Assembly: GCA_945829225.1 (NCBI GenBank)
Contig: CALZTY010000002.1
Coordinates: 73,060-135,904, forward strand
Direction of reading: 5' to 3'
From: an uncultured Bacteroidales bacterium
GTDB lineage: Bacteria > Bacteroidota > Bacteroidia > Bacteroidales > Muribaculaceae
Length of the DNA stretch: 62,845 nucleotides
Positions 33,295-43,699 of this stretch are shown here, piece by piece (positions within the stretch are counted from its first letter, which is position 1; each line of letters starts with the position of its first letter). Made by a program: the position numbers and the translations under genes. The notes under the pieces were generated by a model. It saw only the letters and a program-made list of their open reading frames with translations, was not told the DNA's origin and ran no database searches.

Positions 33295-33321
33295 GATGGA
33301 GTTATAAAAGGGGGGTAAAAA

Positions 33322-34227
33322 TCAGATGAAGAGGTGCTCGGGGTAAGTGCCGTCGGCGTGGAGGGAGGCGAATTTGGCGACGACTCCGGGGCGGTCGGCG
33401 GCGTAAGTGACGCCGAACCATCGGGAGGTGGTGTCGAGCACTTTGACGGTGGCTTCGCCGGAGCGAATGAGCGGGTCGATGCACAGGGGGACGTAGAATT
33501 CAGCCTTAGGCGCGTTGATATTAGCGTCGAGGAATTTGCGGAATTCGCGGTCGCTGAGGTCGAAGTAGTCGGGGGTGAAGCCCCACATGTTCATAGATAC
33601 GGGAGTGTTGGGCTCGAGGATTTGCTCGGTGCCGTTTTCGTCGGTGAATGAGATATCGCCGGAGGCATTGTATGCGATGGCTGTGCGCTCGACCACGGAA
33701 GTGAGGAGTCCGTCGCGAGTGACGCAAACGCCGCGAGCCACGGAGCCGTTCTCGGTCATGGTGTTACCGACGCGGAAGCCGACCATGCAGTAGTCGCCGG
33801 GGCGAGAGTGCGGTCGAGCGAGTTCGCGAGCGATGACTTCGAAGGCGTCGCGGCCGTAAAAGTCGTCGGCGTTGATGACGGCGAAAGGCTCGTTGATTGC
33901 TTCGCGCCCCATGAGGATGGCGTGGTTGGTGCCCCAGGGCTTTGAGCGGTCGGCGGGGCAGGTGTAGCCGTCGGGGAGGCGGTCGGTGGATTGGAAGACG
34001 ACCTCGACGGGCACGTGACCTTGGTATTTGCTCAATATCTTGGAGCGGAAGTCAGCCTCGAAGTCTTTGCGGATGACAAAGACCACCTTGCCGAATCCGG
34101 CTTGGAGGGCGTCGTATATCGAATAGTCCATAATTGTCTCGCCGTGAGGGCCTAAACCGTCGAGTTGCTTGAGTCCGCCATAGCGACTGCCCATGCCGGC
34201 AGCGAGGACAAAGAGAGTTGGTTTCAT
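33322..34227 (-). CDS. sugar-1-phosphate nucleotidyltransferase family protein
   Basis: The 301-residue product has the nucleotidyltransferase signature LAAGMGSRYGGLKQL at its N-terminus, WGTNHAILMGREA, and the metal-binding NADDFYGRDAF. These enzymes join a sugar-1-phosphate to a nucleotide. It follows galM by 3 nt in a galK-galE-galM operon that has no galT. Making UDP-galactose from UTP and galactose-1-phosphate is therefore its most likely job; this is inferred from context only. The galE product would then convert it to UDP-glucose. A terminator closes the operon just after the gene. Confidence 0.8.
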   Translation of the reverse strand: MKPTLFVLAAGMGSRYGGLKQLDGLGPHGETIMDYSIYDALQAGFGKVVFVIRKDFEADFRSKILSKYQGHVPVEVVFQSTDRLPDGYTCPADRSKPWGTNHAILMGREAINEPFAVINADDFYGRDAFEVIARELARPHSRPGDYCMVGFRVGNTMTENGSVARGVCVTRDGLLTSVVERTAIAYNASGDISFTDENGTEQILEPNTPVSMNMWGFTPDYFDLSDREFRKFLDANINAPKAEFYVPLCIDPLIRSGEATVKVLDTTSRWFGVTYAADRPGVVAKFASLHADGTYPEHLFI

Positions 34228-34230
34228 TGG

Positions 34231-35274
34231 TTACTTGGTAGAGAGTTTGAAAATAATGTGACGGCAGTAAGAGTCGCCGGGTCGGAGGACAGTCGAGGGG
34301 AAGTCGGGACGGTTGGGTGCGTCGGGGAAGTCCTGGCACTCGATGGCGATGGCGTCGTAGTCGTGGTAGGTGCAGCCGCCCTTTCCGGCAGGGGAGCCGG
34401 TGAGCCAGTTGCCGCCATAGACCTGAACGCCGGGCTGGTCGCTATGCACCTCGAGGACACGTCCCGAAGGCTCGTCGACCAGGGTGGCGATGTGCTTGAT
34501 CTGCCCGGGAGCGTAGTTGTCGATAGCCCAGCAGTTGTCGTAACCCTTGCCGTAGTTGAGTGCGGGGAAGTCGGCGCGCATATCCAGCCCGAAGGGCTTG
34601 GGTGCGGTGAAATCCATCGGAGTGCCGGCGACTGGAGCGAGGGAGCCGTCGGGGATGAGTGTATCGTCGGTGGGGAGGTAACGGGATGCAGCGAGCCACA
34701 GCAGGTGGTTGAGCGCCGAGCCGGCATTGTGTCCGGCGAGGTTCCAGTAGGCGTGGTTGGTGAGGTTAAGCACCGTGGGAGCGTCGGTGGAGGCGGTGAG
34801 GGTGAGGCTTAGGGCGTTGTCCTCGCTCCAGCGATAGGTAGCCTCGATGGCGAGGTTGCCGGGGTAGCCGGCATCACCGTCGGGCGAAGCGAGGGCGAAA
34901 GAAGCGCTGAGGTCGTCGGTGCTCACCAACGTCCAGTTGCGGTTTTGGAAGCCGTCTGGACCGCCATGGAGGCTGTTGGGGCCGTTGTTGATGGGCAGGG
35001 AGAAATCCTTGCCATCGAGGGAGAAGCGCCCGCGAGCGATGCGGTTGGCATATCTGCCGGGGACCTTTCCGGCGGCGGGACCGTCGCCGATGTAGTCGGT
35101 GGGGTCGTCGTAGCCCAGGAGGACGTCGGCGAGGTTGCCGTGGCGGTCGGGGACGAGCACCGACACGATGCCGGCGCCGAGGGTAGACAAGGTTACCGAG
35201 GCACCCGAGGCATTGACAAGGGTCACCAGGGTGATGTATCCGGCGGCAGAGGGTATGGTCTTAGAGGTAATCAT
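34231..35274 (-). CDS. galM: aldose 1-epimerase
   Basis: The 347-residue product is a galactose mutarotase. It has VPGRYANRIARGRF (sugar-binding Asn/Arg), LTNHAYWNL (catalytic His) and ECQDFPDAPN (catalytic Glu). It converts beta-galactose, released by the GH2 enzyme, to the alpha form used by galactokinase. The start at 35274 overlaps the galE stop by 3-4 bases; the longer frame to 35307 lies inside galE. No signal peptide is present, so the enzyme is cytoplasmic. Confidence 0.93.
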   Translation of the reverse strand: MITSKTIPSAAGYITLVTLVNASGASVTLSTLGAGIVSVLVPDRHGNLADVLLGYDDPTDYIGDGPAAGKVPGRYANRIARGRFSLDGKDFSLPINNGPNSLHGGPDGFQNRNWTLVSTDDLSASFALASPDGDAGYPGNLAIEATYRWSEDNALSLTLTASTDAPTVLNLTNHAYWNLAGHNAGSALNHLLWLAASRYLPTDDTLIPDGSLAPVAGTPMDFTAPKPFGLDMRADFPALNYGKGYDNCWAIDNYAPGQIKHIATLVDEPSGRVLEVHSDQPGVQVYGGNWLTGSPAGKGGCTYHDYDAIAIECQDFPDAPNRPDFPSTVLRPGDSYCRHIIFKLSTK

Positions 35275-36302
35275 TTGATGTTGCGGATATGTTTCTCCCA
35301 AGCCCAAGCGGCGCGGAGGGTGTCATCGAGGGAGCGCTCGGCTTTCCAGCCGAGGACCTCGTTGGCGCGGGTAGTGTCAGCCCAAACGGCGGGCACATCG
35401 CCGGCACGGCGCGCGGTGTATTGGTAGGGGAGTTTGAGGTCGTTAACTTTCTCGAAAGTGGTGATTAGTTCGAGCACCGACACCGGTCGACCGGTGCCGA
35501 TGTTGAAAATCTCGTATGAAGACTCCATGCGAGCGCCGACCATGCGGTTGACCGCGGCGACGTGAGCCTTGGCGAGGTCGACGACGTCGATATAGTCGCG
35601 GAGGCAAGTGCCGTCGGGGGTGTCATAGTCGTTGCCGAAGATGCTGAGCATGGGGCGGATGCCGGCGGCAGTCTGAGTGATGAAGGGCACCAGGTTGTTG
35701 GGCACTCCGCGGGGCAACTCACCGATGAGCGCGGAGGGATGGGCGCCGATGGGGTTGAAGTATCGCAGAGCGATGCCGTTGAGCCCGGAGTAGGCGCCGC
35801 AGCAGTCGCGGAGGATATCCTCGGCGATTTGCTTGGTGTTGCCGTAGGGCGAAGTTGCCGGCTGTCGCGGGGTTTGCTCGGTGACGGGGAGCACCTCAGC
35901 CTCGCCGTAGACGGTAGCCGAAGACGAGAACAGCACATTCGGGCGCCCGGTCTCCTTCATCAGTTCAACGATGTTCATGAACGACACCAGGTTGTTCTGA
36001 TAATACTTGAGGGGCTCGGCAACCGACTCGCCTACAGCCTTGAAAGCGGCGAAGTGAATGACCGAGTCGAAGGCATAGCGGTCGAAGACGGCGCGGAGAG
36101 CAGCGCGGTCGCAGGTGTCAACGACCTCGAAGGGGATGTCGCGCCCGACGATGTCGCGGACGCCGTCGACGGCATTGCGGTCGGAGTTGGAGAGGTTGTC
36201 GATGATAACAACGTCGTATCCGGCGTTGATGAGTTCAACGGCGGTGTGAGAGCCGATATATCCGGCACCGCCCGAGATAAGTACTGTCTTGTTGGAGTTC
36301 AT
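35271..36302 (-). CDS. galE: UDP-glucose 4-epimerase
   Basis: The 343-residue product is a full-length GalE, with NAD-binding GGAGYIGSH near residue 11, the Ser in SSSATVYGE and the YGNTK catalytic pair. RDYIDVVDLAKAH and the C-terminal WGWK-like region (LGWKAERSLDD) are as expected. It interconverts UDP-galactose and UDP-glucose. It lies 12 nt after galK and overlaps galM, so it is in the same operon as the rest of the Leloir steps. Confidence 0.96.
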   Translation of the reverse strand: MNSNKTVLISGGAGYIGSHTAVELINAGYDVVIIDNLSNSDRNAVDGVRDIVGRDIPFEVVDTCDRAALRAVFDRYAFDSVIHFAAFKAVGESVAEPLKYYQNNLVSFMNIVELMKETGRPNVLFSSSATVYGEAEVLPVTEQTPRQPATSPYGNTKQIAEDILRDCCGAYSGLNGIALRYFNPIGAHPSALIGELPRGVPNNLVPFITQTAAGIRPMLSIFGNDYDTPDGTCLRDYIDVVDLAKAHVAAVNRMVGARMESSYEIFNIGTGRPVSVLELITTFEKVNDLKLPYQYTARRAGDVPAVWADTTRANEVLGWKAERSLDDTLRAAWAWEKHIRNIK

Positions 36303-36314
36303 ATGTGGTGAAAG

Positions 36315-37451
<1,137 letters not shown>

Positions 37452-37472
37452 AGTATTGCTGCTTAATGAGTG

Positions 37473-37480
37473 CAAAGTTA
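37473..37480 (-). promoter_or_regulatory. -7 box of the galK operon
   Basis: TAACTTTG on the minus strand, 21 nt before galK. No TTTG at -33, so an activator may be needed. Confidence 0.5.
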
Positions 37481-37501
37481 GTAAAATTTTTGGTATTCGG
37501 A

Positions 37502-40500
37502 TTATTTAACATCAATAGAGATGGTAGCGGGCTTGAGACCGCGCGCCTTGACGGTAAAAATGAGGGTTCCGGGAGTGGCGGCACCGCGGACGATAGCAGT
37601 TGCAGCGCCACTGAAGAGGTCCATCTCGGGAGCCTGGAAGGGCAGGATGCATGTGGGGTCGCCGTTGGCGGTAGCCTCGAAGGAGCCGGCACCGGCGACG
37701 CTGAAATGCACGCGGCGGGAGTCGGTGGGCACGATGATGCCGTCCTTGTCAGCGACTTGGATGGTGATATACACCAATTCGTCGCCGTTGGCATCGATGA
37801 CGGTGCGCGACGGGGTGGCGACCAAGTGGTGGGGCTTGCCGGCGGTGCGCATGGAGCGGCGAGCGGCGATGTTGCCGTCGGCGTCATAAGCCACGACTTC
37901 CACTTCGCCGGGGGTGTATACCACGTCGTTCCACATCAGGCGGTAGCGCGATTGCAGGGTAGAGTCGTTCTTGCAGCGCACGCCTTGGCTCACGCCGTTG
38001 ATAAACAACTCAGCCGAGGGCAGCGAGGTGTAAACAAATATCGGGGTAATCTCGCCCTCGCGTCCTTGCCAGTTCCAGTGGGGAAGGATGTGGAGAGTGG
38101 TGTCGGAGGTGTTCCACTGCGAGCGATAGAGATAGAAGCGGTCCTTGGGCAGCGACGCGAGGTCGATGATGCCGAAGAGCGAACTGTGGCTGGGCCAAGC
38201 GTCGGTGTCGTAGGGCGAGGGCTCGCCGAGGTAGTCGAAGCCGGTCCAGACAAACTGACCGGGGCACCAAGGTTGCTCGTCCATGAGGAAGTCGATGTCG
38301 GGGGTGTTGGACCAGTCGCAGGTCTCGTTGTCATATCCCGAGGATTGGTGGTCGGGGTGCTGTACCTGGTTGTGGTATCGGTCGAAGGATACCGGGAAGT
38401 GGTAAACGCCACGCGATGACACGGTGGAGGCAGTCTCGGAGCCGAGGACGAGCCCTTGGGGCAGGATATCCAGGGCGCGCTGATAGTGAGTGGGCTTGTA
38501 GTTGAAGCCGGGGATGTCGAGAGCGGCGGCAAATCCGTTGTCGAGTACCGAGCCGATTTGGTCCATGCCACAGGTGACGGGACGTGTGGGGTCGAGGGCA
38601 TGCACCAGGTCTTGGAGCATTACCAATTCGGCGACACCGTCGGGACCCCATTGGCTGGGAACCTCATTGCCTATCGACCACATCACCACCGAGGGGTTGT
38701 TGCGATAGTGCTTGACCATATCGGTGATGTCGCGCTGAGCCCAATCGTTGAAGAAACGCCCGTAGCCGTTGGGCGATTTGGGACGGAAACTCCAGTCGTC
38801 AAAAGGCTCGACCATGAGCATGATGCCCATCTCGTCGCAGAGTTCCACCAATTCGGGAGCGGGCATGTTGTGAGAAGTGCGCACGGCATTGACGCCCATA
38901 TCCTTGAGCAGAGAGAGTTGGTGGCGGAGAGCCGAGCGGTTGACAGCCGCGCCCAAGGGACCGAGGTCGTGGTGGTTGCACACGCCGTGGAACTTGTATG
39001 GGAGGTCGTTGAGGAAGAAGCCCTTGTAGGGGATGTACTGCAAGGAGCGGATGCCGAAGCGAGTGTCGTAGCAGTCGACCTCAACGCCGTTGACACGCAG
39101 GGAGGTGCGAGCGGTATAGAGGGCAGGCGACTCGGGGCTCCATAACTCGGGGTCGTTGACCAGGAGATTTAGCGTATGGGTCTGACCATGAGCGATATAT
39201 GGGGCAGACATGACGGCAACCACCTTGCCGGCGGGGTCGAGAATGCGAGTGGTGACCTCCACGCGGCTGCCGGTGGCGGCGCCGGCGATTTCGAGGCACA
39301 GGCGCACCGAAGCCAGCGAGTCGGTGACCGTGGGTGTGGTGATATATGTGCCCCACACCGGGATGTGCACGCGGTGAGTGTCGACGATGTGGACATTGCG
39401 ATAGAGTCCTGCGCCGGGATACCAACGCGAGGTGCGCTCATAGTTCTCGAGGGTGACTACGAGGTCGTTGTCGCCGGGGACAGCGACAGCGCTGATGTCA
39501 GCATAGAACGAACTGTAGCCATATGGGCGATAAGCCACCTCGGTGCCGTTGACATATACGTGAGCGTTGCTCATGGCGCCATCGACGATGATGGCGAGGG
39601 CACGGTCGGTGGTGTCGGCGACAGAGAAGGAGGTGCGGTAGGTGCCGCGACCGATGAATGGCAGACCGGCGGTGCGCCCGGTCTTGACGGTAGCGGTGGA
39701 CTCACCGTTCTGGAACACAGCCACCTCCTGGAGGTCGTTGTTGCGGTCGAAGGGACCGTAGATAGCCCAATCGTGAGGCACGCGCACTTGTTGCCAAGCG
39801 GTGATTTCGTCGCCGTGACCGTGAGCGAATTGCCAGCCCTCGTTGAGGGTGACGTCAGAGCGACGAGCGGGGAGGAATGCCTCCAGGGCGGCATTTGGAG
39901 CGTCGTTGGCAAAGCAACCGAGGGTGTATCCGCCATTGTAGCCTGCGGGGGCTTGCGGCTCCCAGTAGAAGATGCCCTCGACATCGGCGCCCATGACGCG
40001 CGAGATGAGTTCGCGGCAGGTCTCGCCCTCGTCCCAGGGCATGCCTATCTCGCATATCATCACCGGCTTGTGATATTTAGCCTTGAGGTGCTTGACATTG
40101 GCGATGCAGTCGGCGGCAACTTTCTCCCAGCCGCCGGTTTCGCCGTTCTGCTGAGCCCAGAATGGGTATAGCGACATGCCAATCATATCGTATCGCCCGC
40201 CGTGGCTCTCGAGGAGGTCAAACATGCGGTCGTAGATTGCTTGGTTGTTGCCACAGTCGAGGTGGACGATGCACAGCGCGTTGGGGAAGATTGCTTTGAC
40301 GGCATCGTAGCCGGCATTGTTGAGGGCTGTGAGTTGCTCGGGGTTGTCGACCGAGCCCACGGGGAGCATCATGCCGGGAGTGGTCTCGTTGCCGATTTGC
40401 ACCCACTCGGGTGAGACGCCGGCATCGCGCAGGGCGGTGCAAGTGGCGGTGACATGGTCGGCGAGGGCACGGCATTGCTCGTTGAAGGGCAGCCCTTGCC

Positions 40501-40888
40501 AGGCGGCGGGCATCACTTGGTGCCCGGGGTCAGCCCAGGTGTCGGAGAAGTGGAAGTCAATCATCAGTCGCATGCCGAGGCTATCGGCGCGCACAGCCTT
40601 GGCTACCACGTCGGGGATGCTGTTCCAGTATTTGTCGGGGTTGACCCATACGCGCAGACGGATAGAATTGACACCACAGTAGTCGCGGAGCAGTTGCATA
40701 CACTCCATCTCGTGGCGGTCATTGCCGGGGGTGTAGAATTGCCGTCCCTCGGCTTCCATCCGGGATAGCCAACTGACGTCGGCGCCGCGAGCAAAGCCGG
40801 ACGCCGCCGTCAGACACCCCGAGTGGGGTGTCTGAGCCGTGGCGGCGAGCGCTATGGCGGCGGCAAGCAATAAAGATGTTAATCGCAT
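37502..40888 (-). CDS. GH53 endo-beta-1,4-galactanase fused to GH2 beta-galactosidase
   Basis: The 1128-residue exported protein (signal peptide MRLTSLLLAAAIALAATAQ) holds two complete enzymes. Residues about 30-340 are GH53: GFARGADVSWL, acid/base E168 in QIGNET and nucleophile E280 in MICEIGMPW. Residues about 345-900 are GH2: sandwich and Ig-like domains, then a barrel with acid/base E742 (MWSIGNEVP) and nucleophile E818 (LGSETASTVS). The C-terminal part has DUF4982-like (SAELFINGVSQG) and Ig-like domains. GH53 cuts beta-1,4-galactan inside the chain; GH2 removes terminal galactose. Having both in one chain should turn imported galactan fragments directly into galactose. It lies 12 nt after a second, stand-alone GH53 gene. 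Confidence 0.92.
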   Translation of the reverse strand: MRLTSLLLAAAIALAATAQTPHSGCLTAASGFARGADVSWLSRMEAEGRQFYTPGNDRHEMECMQLLRDYCGVNSIRLRVWVNPDKYWNSIPDVVAKAVRADSLGMRLMIDFHFSDTWADPGHQVMPAAWQGLPFNEQCRALADHVTATCTALRDAGVSPEWVQIGNETTPGMMLPVGSVDNPEQLTALNNAGYDAVKAIFPNALCIVHLDCGNNQAIYDRMFDLLESHGGRYDMIGMSLYPFWAQQNGETGGWEKVAADCIANVKHLKAKYHKPVMICEIGMPWDEGETCRELISRVMGADVEGIFYWEPQAPAGYNGGYTLGCFANDAPNAALEAFLPARRSDVTLNEGWQFAHGHGDEITAWQQVRVPHDWAIYGPFDRNNDLQEVAVFQNGESTATVKTGRTAGLPFIGRGTYRTSFSVADTTDRALAIIVDGAMSNAHVYVNGTEVAYRPYGYSSFYADISAVAVPGDNDLVVTLENYERTSRWYPGAGLYRNVHIVDTHRVHIPVWGTYITTPTVTDSLASVRLCLEIAGAATGSRVEVTTRILDPAGKVVAVMSAPYIAHGQTHTLNLLVNDPELWSPESPALYTARTSLRVNGVEVDCYDTRFGIRSLQYIPYKGFFLNDLPYKFHGVCNHHDLGPLGAAVNRSALRHQLSLLKDMGVNAVRTSHNMPAPELVELCDEMGIMLMVEPFDDWSFRPKSPNGYGRFFNDWAQRDITDMVKHYRNNPSVVMWSIGNEVPSQWGPDGVAELVMLQDLVHALDPTRPVTCGMDQIGSVLDNGFAAALDIPGFNYKPTHYQRALDILPQGLVLGSETASTVSSRGVYHFPVSFDRYHNQVQHPDHQSSGYDNETCDWSNTPDIDFLMDEQPWCPGQFVWTGFDYLGEPSPYDTDAWPSHSSLFGIIDLASLPKDRFYLYRSQWNTSDTTLHILPHWNWQGREGEITPIFVYTSLPSAELFINGVSQGVRCKNDSTLQSRYRLMWNDVVYTPGEVEVVAYDADGNIAARRSMRTAGKPHHLVATPSRTVIDANGDELVYITIQVADKDGIIVPTDSRRVHFSVAGAGSFEATANGDPTCILPFQAPEMDLFSGAATAIVRGAATPGTLIFTVKARGLKPATISIDVK

Positions 40889-40900
40889 GGCGCGGTGGGG

Positions 40901-41962
40901 TTAATATTGCTTAAAGGGGTCAAGAGCGACAGTGGGGCAGCCGTTGTCGTCGAAGCAGCCCTTGGAGTAGCCGCGGGATGCGGGAGCCTCGGGTTCCCAC
41001 CAGAAGATGCCTTGGAGTCCGGCAGCGACGCCGTCGGTCATCAGGCGTGACATCATATTTTTGGCGGTCTCGGCTTCGCGGTAGTCAAGACCTATCTCGC
41101 AGAGCATCACCGGTTTGCCGTATTGAGCGCTCAATGAGCGCACATTGGCGATGCAGTCGGCAACATTGCGTTCCCAAGTGTCGACGGCGGGGTATAGCGA
41201 CATACCAATCATGTCGTATTTGCCACCCTCGCCGGCGAGTTTGCCGAAGAGGCGAGTGTACAGCCCGATTTGGTCGCCGCTGTCGCAGTGGACGATGACC
41301 AGCGCGTCGGGGAAGATGGCTTTGACGGCATCGTAGCCGGTGTTGACCATTTGGGTGAAGTTGTCACCCTCGGAGAGACCGCCCAGGGGCCACATCATGC
41401 CGGTGCGAGTCTCGTTGCCAATCTGCACCCACTCGGGGGTGATGTCGAGGGCTTTGAGGCGACCCAGGACGTCGTTGATATGCGCGGTCATGGCGACTTT
41501 GACCTCCTCGAGGGACATGTCAGCCCAAGCGGCGGGGATTGACTGGCTCCCGGGGTCAGCCCAGGTGTCGGAGAAGTGGAAATCAATCATCAGGCGGAGA
41601 CCGAGGCTGTTGGCGCGGCGAGCCTTGATAACGAGGTCGTTGACATCACACCAGCCCTTGACGGTGGCATCGTTCTCGGGGTTGACCCACACGCGCAGAC
41701 GGATGGCATTGACACCGCAGTCGTCGCGCAAGAGTGTCATCAATTCCTTCTGCTCGTTGTCAACGTTGCAGAATGTGTAGCCCTGCGACTCGAGTTCGGT
41801 GACCCAACTAACGTCGGCACCGCGGGCAAAAGTGCCGCGCTCAATGACGATGGGCTCGTGATTTACCGGGGGATTGGTGATGGGGCTGTCCTCGGTGCAC
41901 CCGGCAGCCAACAGCCCGCACAGGGCTGTTGCTGCTATCAGTGATATATTGCTGAATTTCAT
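40901..41962 (-). CDS. GH53 endo-beta-1,4-galactanase, surface lipoprotein
   Basis: The 353-residue product has a lipobox LAAGC (Cys22) and an acidic stretch after it, as in surface-exposed Bacteroidetes lipoproteins. The GH53 barrel shows FARGADVSWV, RLRVWVNPEN, WVQIGNETRTGMMWPLGG (acid/base Glu) and MLCEIGLDY (nucleophile Glu). It probably makes the first cuts in galactan at the cell surface. It is in the operon with susC, susD and the SusE-like gene upstream and the GH53-GH2 fusion gene 12 nt downstream. Its barrel is clearly related to that of the fusion protein, suggesting a duplication. Confidence 0.95.
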   Translation of the reverse strand: MKFSNISLIAATALCGLLAAGCTEDSPITNPPVNHEPIVIERGTFARGADVSWVTELESQGYTFCNVDNEQKELMTLLRDDCGVNAIRLRVWVNPENDATVKGWCDVNDLVIKARRANSLGLRLMIDFHFSDTWADPGSQSIPAAWADMSLEEVKVAMTAHINDVLGRLKALDITPEWVQIGNETRTGMMWPLGGLSEGDNFTQMVNTGYDAVKAIFPDALVIVHCDSGDQIGLYTRLFGKLAGEGGKYDMIGMSLYPAVDTWERNVADCIANVRSLSAQYGKPVMLCEIGLDYREAETAKNMMSRLMTDGVAAGLQGIFWWEPEAPASRGYSKGCFDDNGCPTVALDPFKQY

Positions 41963-41974
41963 GATTGTGCAGAT

Positions 41975-43681
41975 TTATTTGGAGTAAGAATATGTGCAGT
42001 GGGCGAGGTCGACGGTGAGGATGTATTCGCCGTTCTCGAGGTCGTTGTCGCCTTCGAAGCCGTTCTGGTACAGGGCGAGTTGACCGGGAGTGCCGTTGCC
42101 ACCGAAGTAGAGGTCCCAGTTGTCATTGAGGATAATCTTGACGCCCCAGGGGGTGTTGGCGCTCTTGACGACGTGGGCGGTGTATACGCCGGGCTGTTCG
42201 GTGGGAGTCATCTCGGTGAGCGACCAGTCGTCGTTGAGACCGCTGTAACTTACCTTGGTGATAGAGGTGAGTTTGTAGGAGAGGCTGCCCAGGGAGATGT
42301 CAAAGAGGTAGAAGCCGGGGTCGGGAGCGGCGACGTTGCCCTCGCCGGCATAGACCAATTGACCCTCATAGGCGTTGCCACCATCGACCATTGAGTAGTA
42401 GTCGCCCCAATTGTCCACCTCGGTGTAGATGCGGTAGCCCCACTCGGAGTTGACGGGCAGAGCGGCGCCATAGTTGAGGTTGTCCTCGTCGTAGAGGTTA
42501 ACATACCAATCGAAAGTCCAGTCGCCGTATACACCAGAGAGGTAGAGGCGCGGATAGATGGTGGGCTGAGGCTCGGGGGCGCCTGCCGAAGCGTATACTG
42601 TGTATGCGCGGGGGTCGTTGAGGTCGAGCACCAGGGTGGTCTCGCCGGCAGCGGGGATATTCACGGCGATAGAGCCGCTGTTGCCCCAGGTGAGGGAGTT
42701 GGCATCGCCGGCAAATGATACGGGGGTGTCAATGGCGGCAGCGTCGTCGGTGCCGGTGGCAGCGTTGTATTGCTTGCCGGTGCCGGAGATGGTGATGTTG
42801 ATGGTGCCTGCCGATGCGGCGTTGAAGGTGTATACCCATTGGTTGGATTTGCGCTCGAAGGTCATTTCGCCGCTGAGGTCGCCGCCGAGGGTAAGAGCCG
42901 GGATGAGGAGTGCCGACCACTCGTTAATCTGAGTGTTGACCACGGTGTAGTAGCAGCCTGCCAAGCCGGGATACCAGAAGTTCCACACCTCGTCGCCGGT
43001 GTTGCTGTTGCCCATGACAAATGCGGTGCCGGTGACGCCATCGTTGCCCCAGATGGTGCTGTCGCCCTCGCGGAGCCACCAGTTCTCCCAGCCGCCGGCG
43101 CCGATGAAGCCGGTGTAGATGCCGTTGCTCTCGGGCGAGTATAGGATGCTGCCGGTGTCTTCCTGTGAGGCATTGAGGTAGAAGCCGATGGTCATGTCAA
43201 TCTTGTAGGGGGTAACGTTGACAGTCAGAGTGTTGCTGTAGGTGGGAGCCACGTTGTCGCCCAATGAGGATTTCACGCGGATGTAGACGGGAGCCTTGAC
43301 GTTGCCCTCGTAGCCGAGGCGCGAGAGCAGGCTGTTGAGTTCCTTGCAAGTGTATTGACGCTCGCAGGTGCCCGATGCCATGGTCTCGTCGACGGTGGTG
43401 CCGAACTCGGCATCGGCGGCAAATTGGATAACGTTGGTGACGGCATCGTTGGCAGCGGCGACGCGTGGGTCGCTGAGGGTGATTTCGCCGTTATCAGCCC
43501 AGTAGATTGTGAGGGCGAGTGCGTCGAGGTTGTCCTTGTCGAGGACGATGTCGGTGGTCTTGCCATCGAGTTGAGCCTCGGGAGCGCCGGCGGCGTAGAT
43601 GGTGTCGCCGTCCTTGTCGCAGCCGGCGGCGGTGAGTGTCAGCGCCGCGGCGATTGCTATATTATATATAATGTGTTTCAT
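41975..43681 (-). CDS. SusE/SusF-like outer-membrane glycan-binding lipoprotein
   Basis: The 568-residue product has a lipobox TAAGC (Cys21) and an N-terminal Ig-like SusE domain (LALTIYWADNGEITLSD). After it come tandem beta-sandwich binding domains with exposed aromatics such as GGWENWWLREG and YGDWTFDWYVNLY. Such proteins hold the polysaccharide at the cell surface. It lies 18 nt after susD and 12 nt before the GH53 lipoprotein gene. Its ligand here is inferred to be beta-1,4-galactan. Confidence 0.85.
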   Translation of the reverse strand: MKHIIYNIAIAAALTLTAAGCDKDGDTIYAAGAPEAQLDGKTTDIVLDKDNLDALALTIYWADNGEITLSDPRVAAANDAVTNVIQFAADAEFGTTVDETMASGTCERQYTCKELNSLLSRLGYEGNVKAPVYIRVKSSLGDNVAPTYSNTLTVNVTPYKIDMTIGFYLNASQEDTGSILYSPESNGIYTGFIGAGGWENWWLREGDSTIWGNDGVTGTAFVMGNSNTGDEVWNFWYPGLAGCYYTVVNTQINEWSALLIPALTLGGDLSGEMTFERKSNQWVYTFNAASAGTINITISGTGKQYNAATGTDDAAAIDTPVSFAGDANSLTWGNSGSIAVNIPAAGETTLVLDLNDPRAYTVYASAGAPEPQPTIYPRLYLSGVYGDWTFDWYVNLYDEDNLNYGAALPVNSEWGYRIYTEVDNWGDYYSMVDGGNAYEGQLVYAGEGNVAAPDPGFYLFDISLGSLSYKLTSITKVSYSGLNDDWSLTEMTPTEQPGVYTAHVVKSANTPWGVKIILNDNWDLYFGGNGTPGQLALYQNGFEGDNDLENGEYILTVDLAHCTYSYSK

Positions 43682-43699
43682 CGTTGTAAATGCCGGGGA

